A DNA stretch of 64,000 nucleotides. Source: Tamarix chinensis. Lineage: Eukaryota; Streptophyta; Magnoliopsida; Caryophyllales; Tamaricaceae. The stretch lies in contig CM060172.1 in assembly GCA_030549775.1 (NCBI GenBank), positions 4,981,361 through 5,045,360 on the forward strand, in the 5' to 3' direction. Shown here in pieces: positions 11,201-25,200 of the stretch (the stretch's first letter is position 1; each line of letters opens with the position of its first letter). The translations under genes and the position numbers were made by a program. Under the pieces are notes generated by a model. That model saw nothing but the letters and a program-made list of their open reading frames with translations. It had not been told where the DNA came from and did no database searches.

Positions 11201-14200
11201 GATGACCATGTACACCTACTCCTATATCTTCGGTTGTAGTTTGCTCTATAAAACCTTTTAAATTGGCATTTCCAAGCATTGAAACAAGTCTTCCACCCAA
11301 ATGCTCTGACAGTGAACCCAAAATACATATAATAACCCGACATCTAGCATAGATCACCACGTATGGGGTAATCGTGCAGTTTACAACCTTCTTCTACATT
11401 TTAGTAGAAAACTTGGTTTCTAGAAGCTTTGAGTTGGCTACGTAATTCATCAAATACACAATGACACTTATCCTATCCTTAACAAAACTCTCCACAACAT
11501 ATATTAAGTTTGCATGTTTCTAAACATTTCATTGAACACATGGTGTGCATCCCGTAAATGGAAGCCAATAACAATTGCATTCACCTTGTTTCTTGTTTCT
11601 AAATTCACGAATAAAATTGCTGAATATTTTGATAGGAAGTGCAGGATTACTCATACTTCAATTGCCATTCCATTAGTCATCAAGCAACAATTAGGATATT
11701 TTGACTTCATGCACAACAAAAATATTGGATTAGGTGGCTCAAATTTGATTAAATCTTTGGATTTCTTCACAAAGTGTAGCCAGACAAAATCTTTAGTTGT
11801 TGACTTACGTTTGATACTCAAGGACCTTTCATCTTCATAGCCTCTCATTCTTCTTTGTGGTTCAGCGTCAGTGTATGACCAATATCTTGGTGTTCGGCGC
11901 TCTAGTAGAGGTTCGTGTGCCATGGTAGTTACCTCCGCAATCCTAGCTAGCCAGGGCGGTGACATTATCTTGCAAGTGGTTGCCGATAAACTCCACTTAG
12001 TGTGGGACAGAATAAGGTTAGATTGCAAATTGATGGTACCCAAATTCCCATCCTTGCCTTTTATTCTTGCATAGGCTCAATTCTTAATTTTGGCCCTTTG
12101 GGCTGCTTCTATAATCTTAGATAATCCACTAGGCCTCATCATCCTCACCTTCACCCTAATTATCGGCTTGAGCCCATTTAAAAATGTGCTTCCGAGCACC
12201 TCACCGGGCAATCTTCCTTATAATGTTAGAGCTCGTGTTTGGAACATCTCTAGATACTTATTGGTCGTAGATTCTTGGCGCACAATGAGCAACTTCTCAT
12301 GCAGAGAAGCTTCGTCCTACATGGCTACTTGATGTAGGAGCAAACAATTAAGAATTGATATTCATCATTATGGAATAAATTGTTCTTCATTTGGAAAAGA
12401 TCTCCACAAAATTGAAGACAAACGGATGGTTACGTTGCTAGTATTAGATAAAACTTACTATACAAGCTATTAGGTGTATATGTGCATGTGCATGGCATGC
12501 ATAGAGGACGTGGCTATGTGCATGGGGGAAAAATAATATGTAGCTTGGATGTGCATATTAATTGATTTAGTTAGTTAATTAATTAATTAGTAGAGTTCGA
12601 GATTAGCTAGAGAATGAAGTAGCATAAATATACCTTTTTGAAGAATATTCTATATTCTAGTATCTTTTAGCTAGGTATCTTTTGAAGAATTATACCTTTT
12701 AGCTAGTATCTTGTAATCGGTAGCCTTGGTTATATAAAGCCATAGAACCCATGATTAGAGATACATTATTGATTGAATTGAAGTTGAATGCAGATTGCAA
12801 GTATTGAATTCTGTGTGAGTTCTTCTCAAGTTTAATCGATCTGTGTAAACAATTAATCTTGAAACCCTTAATCTTTTCATCTGTGTGAATTAGAGATTAA
12901 GTACTATCTTTTCTAAACTCCATAACCCACGCCATTATTAGCCATATTCATCATCCAAACACATCCCAAAATCAAAACCCTAATTCAAAACCCGAACCTT
13001 AAGTTTCGAACCAAACCCTAACCCTGACCCTAATTTTCGAAGCTAAACACTAACCCTAACCTACGAATCCTACTATTCTCAAACCCTAATCATCAAACCA
13101 TCAACATCATCATCTAATAATTGTCGAATCATTATCATTGTCATCTAATCAAATTCGAACCATCATCATCATCATTCATCCATCACCACCGTCATCGAAT
13201 CATCATCTTCATTATTCTACTTATTCGCATCCTTACATCATTAATTCATCACCTTCGAGACTTATTCTTCTTAATTAGAACATAATCAAGCATTAGATGT
13301 ATATAATTGACAATTCTATATTCCCACACACATCACTACTGCTAGAGCTATAAACTTCAATTTCTCTACCTCTGCTACTCGATTCAAGCTAAAACACCTT
13401 TATTTTCTAGCGTTGAGTGAAGATGAGTTAGATTTTAGCTTGCGCATGAAATCACTCATGGGTTTCTCTATTGTTGCCAACCTGCTTTCCAGTGGAGGTA
13501 ACCTTTGGTTGTCCCCTTTTTTCAGCATCCATCTCCCACTGCCATTCTACTTAAGTTGACCCCAATTTCTTTTTCAACAAATCAACCATTCCTTGTACCA
13601 TATCTCTCGATATTGAATGGCTTTGATATCAAATTGATAGGAACTCCTACCAAACTGCTGCAATTATAATATTGTGAGAAAAATGTGAGAGAATGAAAGA
13701 GTATTTTGATAGCTTGAATATGAACAAGAGGAATCATAGATTATGATAGCCCCAGGATTTCAAGGACCTAGACACCTTTCAACCAATTTCCCTTTTACTA
13801 AATGCTACCCTCTCTTCATTCTCTTGACTCTATATTATGACTCTGTGACCTTCACAACTCATTAAATTCTAGTATTAGAATTATTCCCTATTAGCTCAGT
13901 TGGTGACTTAGTACATCCTAGAAGACTTGACGTGAAACCCCTAAATTTTGGACTAGAAAATTTCGAAGACAATGCAAAAGCATTTTTAAAACAAAACTGG
14001 GGAGTGTCATTGCCACATCAACAATGAGGTATGGTCATTACGTAACTCATGCCTAATGTAAGGCAAAATGAAATGACGTATAAAGGAATACATGCCTTAA
14101 TAGTACACTAGTAATGATAACAATGCTGGGAATAATGATATAGATAGACAAGAGATTACAAAACCGAATCTAAGAATTTAAATAGCCGGAAAGATCCAGC

Positions 14201-17200
14201 AATATCTTAACATAGTAGGCAGAATGCATCTAAATCAGTTAGCCTAACTCATAACTGAACGTAAATGTAACTCTCAATCCCCAAGTAATGGCCAACTACC
14301 AGCTTATGATGTCATCCTTAATGTGCTTTAGATGAGAATCATAAGATTCATAACCTTGCAATTGTGTTTTACTCACGGGGCTAGAAGCCGAATCATTACA
14401 GTGATGAGTGATCACACAATTGTATTATTAATATAGTGAAGTACTGTAAAACAAACTACCTAAAACATGGTAAGGGGACTTATGCTGTACATTGAGGTCA
14501 CGTATTAATATGTTATAACACATACTCAGATAACATAACTTGCAGGCTCATGAATATAATATGATAAAGCATGCTTGCACAAGAATTATGGAATAAATAA
14601 TAATACAAATCATACATCAGATGCACACTACGGGAACGATATTATAAACCTTCCTTTAGTGACCACATACTTTCTAGTATTAAGAAAATCCGTTCGACTG
14701 CACCTAGTTTTCCACCGTAAACCAAAGTTATGGTATCATACACATAATGGGATACCACACCCATCACACGAGGTGATGATACATTGAAGGGGCTTTTATT
14801 TGGGGATGCCACGCCCACTACACATTGAATGCTTTTGCACAAGGACTAACACAAATTAGGATACTATACCTACCACACGTGGTTAGAGTACATCAAGGGA
14901 GCTTGTACTGGGATACCTCACCCACCACACTTTAAATGCATCCGCTGCAAGGGCTACACAAGTTGGGATATCACACCCGCTTAAGTAATGGATAATACAA
15001 AGTGTTAGGGGGTTTATACTAGGATACTTTATCCACCCGAGTTAGATAATGACGCCATGCCGGCTTGCCATAGTATAATCATATATTTCAAAGATATGTA
15101 CATATCCCCTATCAACTATAGCCCGGTAGAGAAGGAAATAGGTATTGAGTGAAAAGATAAAACTGTAGGGTGACCCACCGATTTACTCCTGACTAGCTAC
15201 CTCCAGAGTTGGAAAAAAGGTTCGAACAAAATCTTAATTCTATTATTATTAAATTCTAAGTGATATCATAAATCATAAATAATTTCATTAATAACCAATT
15301 GGATGTTTCCATACGATAACACCAAACGCAAGGCTTAGAATTGACACCAAACTTAACCACAAAAAGCCCATAATATTATCATTTTGGTTCATGTTAAAAA
15401 TAAGGTTAACATTGGTAAAATCATGATTAAAATGTTATAATTAATTGAAAATATTAATGTAGAATTTTCAAAGAGAGAGCATCAAATAACAAGCAAACAT
15501 GGCGAAATTAGGTGGATCAGTTGGTCGGTCGCTACAACCATTCAACTGATTTGGTCGCACTAGATTTGAGGAAAAATATCACACACCAAAAACAGTCCAC
15601 TAATTGGCTAAGCTGATGGACTGTTCATAGGAACCAGTTGATGGGTCTAAGTAGAGGCCAAACTACTCTTGTCACAAAGTAACTAGTTGATGGGTAAACC
15701 TATCGACTGATCATGAGACCAGTCGACTGGTTCATCAAACCAATCGACTATTCAAACAACCAATCGATTGTGGAAACCAACTCAATTGTCTAATCACACA
15801 ACCATTCGATGGGTTAGACAAACTGATCGACTGATATAGGCAAAACAACACCCAGATGCGGACCACATAAAAACAAAATCACCAATCTTTTTCCAATCAG
15901 TCTCATCATGCTTCTATGTTGTAAAACATATAAAATGACATATATGACATTACATAAATCGTAGTAGGAGTCAATACTCAACAAGATCATGCTTCAATTT
16001 TATTAATCTCATGCATAATATCAAATTACTTGAACATACTTCAATCTTCATAAATTAAAATATGATGGCATGTTTGAATCTAAGAACTCCACATAATACA
16101 TACACATCATATCATGCCAAGCACTTGAGGCCACAACAAACAGCAGAAACTTTATTCATATTAGAGATAAGGATGCCTTACCTCCAAGCAAATCTTGTAG
16201 TATAGAAATACTCCTAACTTGATGGATTCTATCAAGGCCTTAATTTATAAGAGAATTAAGAACCAAAACGATTAAAACTCCTTTTCAAAACTTAATAAAC
16301 CAATCAAGATGGAGAAGAAAATGACATAGTACAACCTCTTCTCAGAACTGAAATCAACAGAGAAACCAAGATCTCCAACTTTTTTCAAAATCTTAATCCT
16401 TCTTTGCTTAAGAGAAACAGGGTAGCGCCAAGGCTAAGATAAGGATAAGAAAGAAGAGATGAGAATTGACCAAAGGATGAGAAGAAAGAGGCAAGCTTCT
16501 TTTTTTTCCCAGCAAAGAACTAAGAGAGATTAAATGAAGGATATCTTGACACTTAGCAAAATTTATCAAGGAAAAGGGAGAAGAGAGGAAATGTAGAAGG
16601 TAGAAAGTGGAAATGAATCAGGAAAGGAGTGTATAGTTTAGACTTGGTTTGACATCCTTAAGGAGAAGAGAGGGAGAAAAGACTGAATTGGTTGAGTGTG
16701 GGCAATCAAGTGTAAGAGAAATGTATGATGAGGTGAGGGAGATAAGTGTAGTCAGGAGGGACATAGTAGAGGGCTGCTAAGTCAGGGAATAAGGTGTAAG
16801 AAGTCAAACACGTAGCCATGGCTGCCAAAAGAGAGAGGAAAGTGGGAGGGAGGGTAAAGGTGAGGAATGCCACAAAAGTGTTTGGAAGAAATTTTAGCTA
16901 AAAAAAAGTATGGAATGATCTATATAATGTAAAAATAATCCTAAAGCATCAAAATATGCTTATTAGCACAAACATATTCTAATTAGAAGTTTTATAAAAA
17001 CTGGAAGGAGATTCGAATCAAAAATAAAAAAAGAATATGAAATTATATAACAACTAGTTGATGGGTTTGAGCAAACCAGTCGATTAGTTTATGGGGGGAT
17101 AAAAGTGTCAGTTCCTAACTGTACCAGTTGATCGGTTAGGAAAAACATTTGATCGGTGCGCCTAAAATTTACATTTTTATTAAAATTTCAGCACCTTTGT

Positions 17201-19194
17201 AAAATGAAAACCAATTTATTTTAGATTAATATAATTTTAAACACATTTTGACTTATTTTAGGATGGGGTATTACACTCGATCCTACCATATATCTAATGA
17301 ATAGAGGCTCATATCCCCCACAACTATGACACATATGGATGCTAAGATTCCCTGATGAGTCTCCTAACAGATTAGCATTGCACCACAAAGCTCCAAGGGA
17401 ATATAAACTTTGATAGCCAATTTTGGTTGTTATATGCTTATCCTGTATCTTTTCTCCTGGTTTATACGAGCATACTCTTTTGCTTAAAGTGCTGGGTCTT
17501 TCTCCATTTACTTGATTCTCGAGAAAGATGATAAAATCCTGTGGGTGTAGGATGGGGATGATAGTTCCATGACTGCTCTATATCTGTAGGTTAATTCCAT
17601 TTTTTGGCTGGCTTTTAGTATGTGTACTTGTTGCTTCAGGAGAAGCTGTCCGTGGTATCTATTGAACATCCCAATGAGGTGACTGATGCTAAGCTGGGAT
17701 TCCCAAATCCTACTTCCCAATGCACGAGCTGCGGTGCTAAAAATGCAAAGCACTGTGAAGGTACCAGGATAAGTGTTGTGGTTATATCGTGCTTATCATT
17801 TGTATATCAAAGCAACAGTGTTACTGAGATGACCATTTGTTTTAATTGTAGTGCCTATGATGTGATGCTTTGTTTATACTTTACAGGTCACTTCGGGGTT
17901 ATCAAATTTGGGCGCACAATACTCCATCCTTACTTTATGTCTGAAGTTGTGCAAATTCTAAATAGAATATGTCCAGGATGTAAAACCATTCGGAAAGATT
18001 TGAGAGTCAAGGTGATATATCTTCCTTCTAACTGTGAATGTGGTGTTGTGAATAAGATATTCAGTTTAAATGTTCTTAAGGAGTTATCACTATTTATTTT
18101 AATTGATTTGGGATGCCATACCGAAGTCTATCATGTACTATCATAATTTGTTTGCAGTTGGCATTATACAAGAGCAGCTACTCTGCTGGAGAGTTCTAAA
18201 ATATTGTTTCATTGTGCTCTACAAAATATGTAGCTCCAAGCTGATGTATATTTTTATGTTATCAGGGGGCCAGCTCATTGGCAAAATTGGGCATGCTAAA
18301 GAGCTGTAAACATTGTTGCGTAAGTATTTCCTTTTGCAAGTAAATGAAGATCCATCATCACCTGGAATCCAATTTTGTTTTCTCCTATAAAACCGTGTTG
18401 TCAATATGCAGGGGGGTTATCCATCCATGAGATTCAGGGTTTCATCTAATGATGAGTTTAGGAAGACTGCTGTCATTGTTGAAGTAATTGAGAAGTTGCC
18501 AAAGAAGTTTCGTGGCAGAAGTCTTCCTCTATTTCTGCCTGACGATTACTGGGACTTTATTCCAAAAGATGTGGAGCAAGAAGAAAGCCTTAACAGACCA
18601 AACAGAAGGGTTCTAACACACACACAGGTATGTGATTGTTTTCCTTACATTTTTTGGCCTATTCCTGTGCAAGTGTAAGGCTGTTTCGTTTACAAAAGGG
18701 TTCATTATTCCTTATAGCTTTTGTGGGGCTACCTGGTCTTAGTGGAGGAGAATCAGGAAAGATTGATATGGTATCTCCCAAAATGGCTTCTTCTTCTTTT
18801 ATTTATTTATTTGTTTATTTTTGTTTTTGTGTGTGTCTTTCTTTTAAATCTGTTCTTTTATGGACATGAGAACTAAAATGCATTGTCTGATCATGTTGCT
18901 TTTTGCCATAAAATAGATGAGGGGCTTAGGAATGATGAAGATTGATATAATCGTAATTTGTGCCTCTTTTATGCAATTCTTGCTCAGATTCCTCTGCTCA
19001 AATAGCCTCCTATTGAAGGATGTGCTAACATTTGAATGTGAAGGCATCCATTTGGCAGATGGCAGAATCATTGAAGTACATATGTGATGGCAATAGAGTG
19101 GACTCTGAATTTTTGTCACACGCCACACTTAAAAATATTAATTCTAATTGTCCATTGTCCTTTTGAAATAATTATGCTGCCAGTCTCCCCCTTA

Positions 19195-19225
<31 letters not shown>

Positions 19226-22200
19226 TTTACTATGTTTGTGTTTGTGGATAATAGCTCATTTTTTTCATCTTTTCAGATCCATTATTTGTTGAAAGATGTG
19301 AGCCCAAAGTTTGTAAAAGAGTTTGTTTCAAAAACAGATGCACTTTTCCTTAACTGTTTCCCAGTGACACCTAATTGTCATCGTGTGACAGAATTTGTCC
19401 GCCCTCTGGCTAATGGACAGAAATTGGTTTTTGTAAGTGTTTTATTTTACTATTTGATCATTGCTTATATGAGTATGAAGTATTCTTTTTCCTCCTTTTT
19501 TGGATTTCCTAACTTATTGCATTATAGGATGATCGTACTAGAATATTCAGAAAGCTGGCTGGCTATAAGGGCAGAGCAAATGAGCTGGCATCTCATGTCT
19601 TTGACTCCCTGAACCTATCAAAGGCTGGAAAAACTACCCCTTCATTCATTTTTGTTCATAATTACTAGCTCGCTTGGTTATACTATATTTCTTATACCAT
19701 TTCATTTGATGGTGCAGCTACACTTGGATAAGCCAAGTAATGAATCTTCCTTCATAACAAATAAAGATGCGCTAACTACTACATACTCAAAATGGTTGAG
19801 GGAAGTTGTTCTGGCCAAGCGAAGCAACCACATTTTCCGTACTGTTGTCACCGGTGATCCAAACATCAAGCTTAGTGAAGTTGGGATTCCCTGTTATATT
19901 GCAGAGAGGCTGCAAGTTGCCGATAATTTAAATTCATGGAATTGGGAGAAGTTGATAGCTACCTGCAATTTAAGTCTTCTTGAAAAGGGAGAAGTCTTTG
20001 TCCGCCGCAAAGGGGATCTAGTTCGTATCCGCGACATAGATCAATTTCAAATAGGGGATACCATAAATAGGCCTCTTACTGATGGTGATGTTGTGCTTAT
20101 AAATAGGCCTCCAACTATACATCAGCATTCACTACTTGCTCTTTCTGTAAAGGTTCTTCCTGTAAGTTTTGTTGTATCTATAAATCCACTATGTTGTGCC
20201 CCCTTACGTGGGGATTTTGATGGCGATTGCCTACATGGATATATTCCCCAATCAGTTGACTCTAGAGTTGAACTTAAGGAGCTTGTAGCATTGGATAAGC
20301 AATTGACTAATGGACAAAGTGGCAAAAACCTCCTTTCACTTGGTCATGATAGCTTGACTGCTGTTTATTTGCTCATGGCTGAGGGAGACCTTCTCGACCA
20401 AATTCAGTTGCAGAATCTGGCAATGTGGTGCCCTCAATCCCCAAAGCCACCAGTGATAGTAAAAGCATGCTGTGGAAAATCTTTATGGACTGGAACACAA
20501 TTATTCAGCATGCTTCTGCCTCCAGATTTTGATTATGCCTCCCTCAGCAATGATGTTCTGGTGAGAAATGGAGAGCTGATTTCATGTCCTGCCGGATCAT
20601 TCTGGTTGCACGGTGATAGTAATGGTAACTTCTTTGAAGCTCTTATTAGACATTGTTCTGGTGAGTTCCTTGACTATCTACATGCTGCCCAGCAAGTGCT
20701 CTGTGAATGGTTGACAGGTAGGGGGTTAAGTGTCTCTCTGTCTGATCTTTATCTATCTTCTGATTCACAACTCCATGATAATATGATTGAGGAAGTCCAT
20801 TGTGGTCTGCAAGAGGCGGAGAGGATGTGTCATTTCAGACAATTGATGGTGGAGTCTTCTATGATGTACCTATCTGATATTACAGAAAGTCATATTGCTA
20901 TGCCTCTTGAAGCAGAGCAGTTATGTTTTGAGAAACAGCAATCTGCTGCTCTCAGCCGAGCTTCTGTCAAAGCCTTCAAGCATATTTTTCGTGATATTCA
21001 GAATCTGACCTACCAGCATTCCAGTGGTGACAATTCACTGTTGGCTATCATAAAGTCTGGGAGCAAGGGCAGTCTATTAAAAATGGTTCAACAGGCCATG
21101 TGCCTTGGGTTGCAACATTCACTTGTTCCATTATCATTTCGCCTTCCTTATGAGTTGTCCTGCCCTGCATGGAATAATCTAAAGACTTCTAGTTCAGGTG
21201 CTGTAGTTCAAGATAGCTATGAATGCTCCGAGTCTTACATCCCATATGCTGTGGTTGAAAGCTCTTTCTTGGCTGGCTTGAATCCTTTAGAATGCTTTGT
21301 TCATTCTGTAACCTGTCGAGACAGTTCTTTCAGTGAAAATGCTGAGGTGCCTGGGACATTAAATAAAAGACTTATGTTCTTCATGCGCGACTTGTACACA
21401 GCATATGATGGAACTGTAAGAAATGCATATGGGAATCAACTTATTCAGTTCTCTTATGGTGGGACAGTGGACAGTTTCTCTCCAGTCAATACTTGTTGTG
21501 ATTCATTTGATGAGAGCTCCAATTCTGAACCAGTGGCTGGACAACCGGTTGGTTCATTGGCTACTTGCGCCATATCTGAGGTTGCATATAGTGCCCTTGA
21601 TCAACCAGTTAGCGTCCTCGAAGCATCACCTCTGCTAAATCTTAAGGTTCTTTCATTACCCTTCTGTGCATATGTATGCTTTCTTGTATGTGTGTGATTA
21701 TCTTTGTACTTGCATAATTTCAACACCCCCTGTAACTGATACACTCTCCACTGATGGATACACATATTTAATTATGATCAAATAAGCTTTGCAGCTAAGA
21801 GTTTGAAAGGGACAAGGAGAGGAAACTGAATCTGAGAACACGTGTCTGCATGAAAAGAAACAAACATCAACACTGAATTGTGATACTGAACAGCCTGCTG
21901 AAGGCCAATATTTCTTGTCAGCTACGCTTCCATTTGCAACGATAATAGTTTAAATGCACAAGTTTATTTGCAATGAGCGTTAAAAGTGCTGATGCCTTTG
22001 TTATTTTTAAAAACTACTGGTTACGAACTTATGAAGGCTTTTTCCTGTGGCTTGAACTCCATGATACTGAGCAAGATTGTTTAGATTCATTATCGAATAC
22101 ATGAATATCATGCTCTTCTCTTAGGATTTTCAGCTATCAGGAACTGTTGTAATCCTGTATTCCCATCAGCTTTGAGATCTTGATGATCCTATTGCACCAT

Positions 22201-25200
22201 CATAAGTCTGCACAATTGTGCTCATGACAACCAAAACATGTTCTTCAAGAAGTTGAGAACTACAGCTTCATAAGCATCTGGATATTGTGCCAGTTGCTGA
22301 TAGGTCACCCACAACTTGGCATGTTTGCATTTATTGCCCCGGTGCATCATCAATTATTTGTTTTTTTTAAATAGTCTGCTTTATTTTCTTGTTATTTTAA
22401 ATTGAACAATTTGCTCAAGTTCCTTTGTGTTGTCCCTGATGAAATGGAATGCTGTCACCAGTCAAGTACACTGTTTCTCTGGCCTCATGAAGTATATATG
22501 CCCTACTTTGCCACTGATAAGGGAGTTATGGGCTCTGCATTTGTGTATTATTTGCTTAAACTCTCTACTTGACAAATTGAATGATTTATTAACAGTTATT
22601 TGGGTAATTATATTTCCTGCTTTTCTGTCTATAACACAGTTCTTAAAATAAGTTCCAAATGTTGCTTTATAGAAAGTATTGGAAAGTGGTTCGAAGAAAA
22701 TCAATACTAGCAAGGTAGTCTCGCTATATTTGTCCAAAAAACTTGGAAGAGTGCGGCACGGTTATGAGTATGCTATCCTAGAAGTTAAAAATCACTTGGA
22801 AAAACTACTGTTTTCTGATATTGTCTCAACAGTAATGATAATGTAAGCTCCAGTTTCACTTTTAATTCATGTTTCATCGCGTTCAATCAGTACTGCAGAA
22901 GCTTTGATTGATTCTAACTGACGGTTTTTCTGGCATTTAGCTATTCTCCACAGAGCTTCTGCGACAAGCTTTTGAGTCCTTGGGTTTGTCATTTTCATGT
23001 ATGCAAGGTAATGCAATCTAGTAAAACCAAATTCTTTATCAGCCATTATTATTATTTCTCTTATTTTTTCATTTGTGCTCAGGATTTTCACCACCTTTGT
23101 ACAATTTTGTCTCTGTTCAGGGGATATTAAGAAGGCGTAGGCTGAAACTGCATTCTATAATAGCTGCTCTCTCCTCCTTTGGGCAGTATAAGTTGCAGAT
23201 TAATTGCCAGTAAGTTGCAACCACTTCTAACTCAAAGCTAAACAAAAAGCAAATCATGTTCTATTTTCCTTGGCTTATCTTATATATAATCTTTAGGGAG
23301 TGATCTGACTTCTAATAGCATTTGCTTTCTTTAGGTTATGAAATTCCATTTATGCTGTCATTTTATGAACCAAAAACATTAGTTGGGTGGTTAGAATGTA
23401 GGAATATTTCCGTCTAGGCATGTGTATTAAGGACTAAGATATCATTTCACCTATGCTACTTCCACACCTCTCTTTGTTATCGTGCTAGCATCAAGCTTTT
23501 CTCCTTCTCTGACTCAGTATAGGGATGCCAGGAACTGCAGTTTAGCTGATACGAAACAGAAAAGACAAGGCACATTATGCATCACTGTCACTGTTATTGA
23601 AAGTTCAAGGAACTCCTACACGGAATTGGATACCATTCAAGATGTCTTGATTCCAAACCTTCTCAGCTGTGTAGTTAAAGGTTTGCACCTTGTCTTGTCT
23701 ATGTATGACTTTGCACTGTCTTGGCTGTTCCTGATCACAGTCAACTTCCCTGTTGCAATAATGTTTGTCCAAAAAAATGTGATAAAAAGCAGTTAATACC
23801 GAGTTCATATCATGCTTGTCAAGTTATATATGGGATGCTGCATATGGTTGACTTTTGGGCCTGTGTTCAAGACTCAAAATAGGTAATCAATGTTCTTCTG
23901 AAAATGTGTACCAGATGCTGAAGTATTTTAGTGATAGTTCTGACTTTCAAGATAATAACATTTTTGTCATGGATATAGGAAATATTTAGACTGCAATATT
24001 TTTTCTGCTTTATATGTGGTTCTATGGGTTAGTATTTGTATGTCAATTTTATATGGATATTTAAATTTATTGTTTTTTTTCCCTGTTTAGAATTTCATAA
24101 TTGTTTTACTTGAACCAATACTTCCTTACGTATATGTCTAATTGTCAATTTTAATATATTTGTCCTTCAGGGATAATAATTAAATGGCACACTTGCAGAT
24201 TCTAAAATCAGCTAATACCTTGTGTTTTTGAGATAGCCTTTGATTGACCAAGTGATGTGATGGGTACACAGTCGGCATAAAGACAGAAAAGGAGGAAAAC
24301 AGAGTGGAAAGAGAGGAAGAGTAATATAAATGATCAGAGAATGAAGAACGAGAGTATAGATCCTGGTATTTGAGGGTGTCGTTCTATTTGGGCAATTGAT
24401 GCTTGTAATTATTTGGCAGCATATTGCTGAGGACTTGTATTTGGCTCTAATACCAAACTAACTGATGCATGGTTGATTTTAGAAAGAAGATATATGGAGA
24501 AGATAACCTAATCCTAGAAGAGACACTCAATCCAAACGAAATAGGGGAAGAGGAACATTCTAGGGAGGAAAAGGAGACACTTGGCCCAATATTAAATAAT
24601 TATCATTGAAGCCTTCCACACTTTTGGCCTATATATAGGCCAAGGAACTAAAAATGCTAAACATTAAGTCTGAAGAGACAATCCAAAGATGATAATATTA
24701 AATCTTATTTGTTCTAAATGATAACATCATATATCAATGATATTTATCTCAAAATATTCCTAACTGATAGTATTGAACCTATAACATCCTAAGAAAACCC
24801 TACTTAGATAATATAGAAAATGACAAAAGATACTAATAAAAAATACAACTGCTATAAGATAGAATATCTTCCATGCACTCAATAGCATCATGGAGTTGCG
24901 TGGTCTTATGTCAATGTTTTTGAGATTTGTAGACCGTATTGAATATTTGCTCTTTGCTTCTTTGGTATCTCCAAATATTTGATAAGAAAAGTAAAAAACT
25001 ATTTGTTATCTCCTATAGTCGTGGGCTCCTTTGGATGCAAATGACAATCCTTCTCTGCAGATCTTCCTTTATGAGAGTATGATCAAATTTATACACATTG
25101 CAAAGTATGGTTTGTCAGTGAGTTTGCAACCCAGATTTTTCCAACCATACCCTTGGTGGCAAATTATAAGGGGGTTTTGGTTGCATTTTGATTTTGTATC

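Larger units (their letters stand above)
9042..17400 (-). mobile_element. Ty3-type LTR retrotransposon remnant in intron 1 (composite, nested)
   Basis: Two related LTR copies face the same way: left 9042 to about 9870, and right 13635-13930 continuing at 17281 to about 17400. Both start TGATAGGAA at their left edge. A primer-binding site in minus orientation (GGCTTTGATATCAAA, 13618-13632) lies just inside the right LTR, and gag remnants on the minus strand follow it at 13600-13341 and 12329-12060. Most of pol is lost. The left LTR is split by a Harbinger MITE, gag by a solo LTR, and the right LTR by a 3.3-kb insertion. Outer edges on the right are approximate. Confidence 0.7.

Noticed and set aside
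11514..12074. Overlapping ORFs on both strands
   Set aside because: Located within the body of a decayed Ty3 element. Neither frame shows a known domain and they overlap on opposite strands.
12950..13100. True telomere or subtelomere
   Set aside because: The units are imperfect, few, and inside a bounded LTR with a target duplication. The same block recurs in the second LTR copy.
18219..18309. Exon 4 in the open frame reading [14 protein letters not shown]
   Set aside because: It ends in a stop. The phase set by exon 3 gives the frame that contains the required CxxC zinc pair and joins exon 5.
20122..20325. Minus-strand ORF across NRPD1 exon 8
   Set aside because: Shadow of the conserved DFDGD-coding region on the opposite strand.
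23482..23522. Exon 12 starting at the earlier AG (23517)
   Set aside because: That acceptor shifts the frame. The AG at 23521-23522 restores the CITVTV block in phase.
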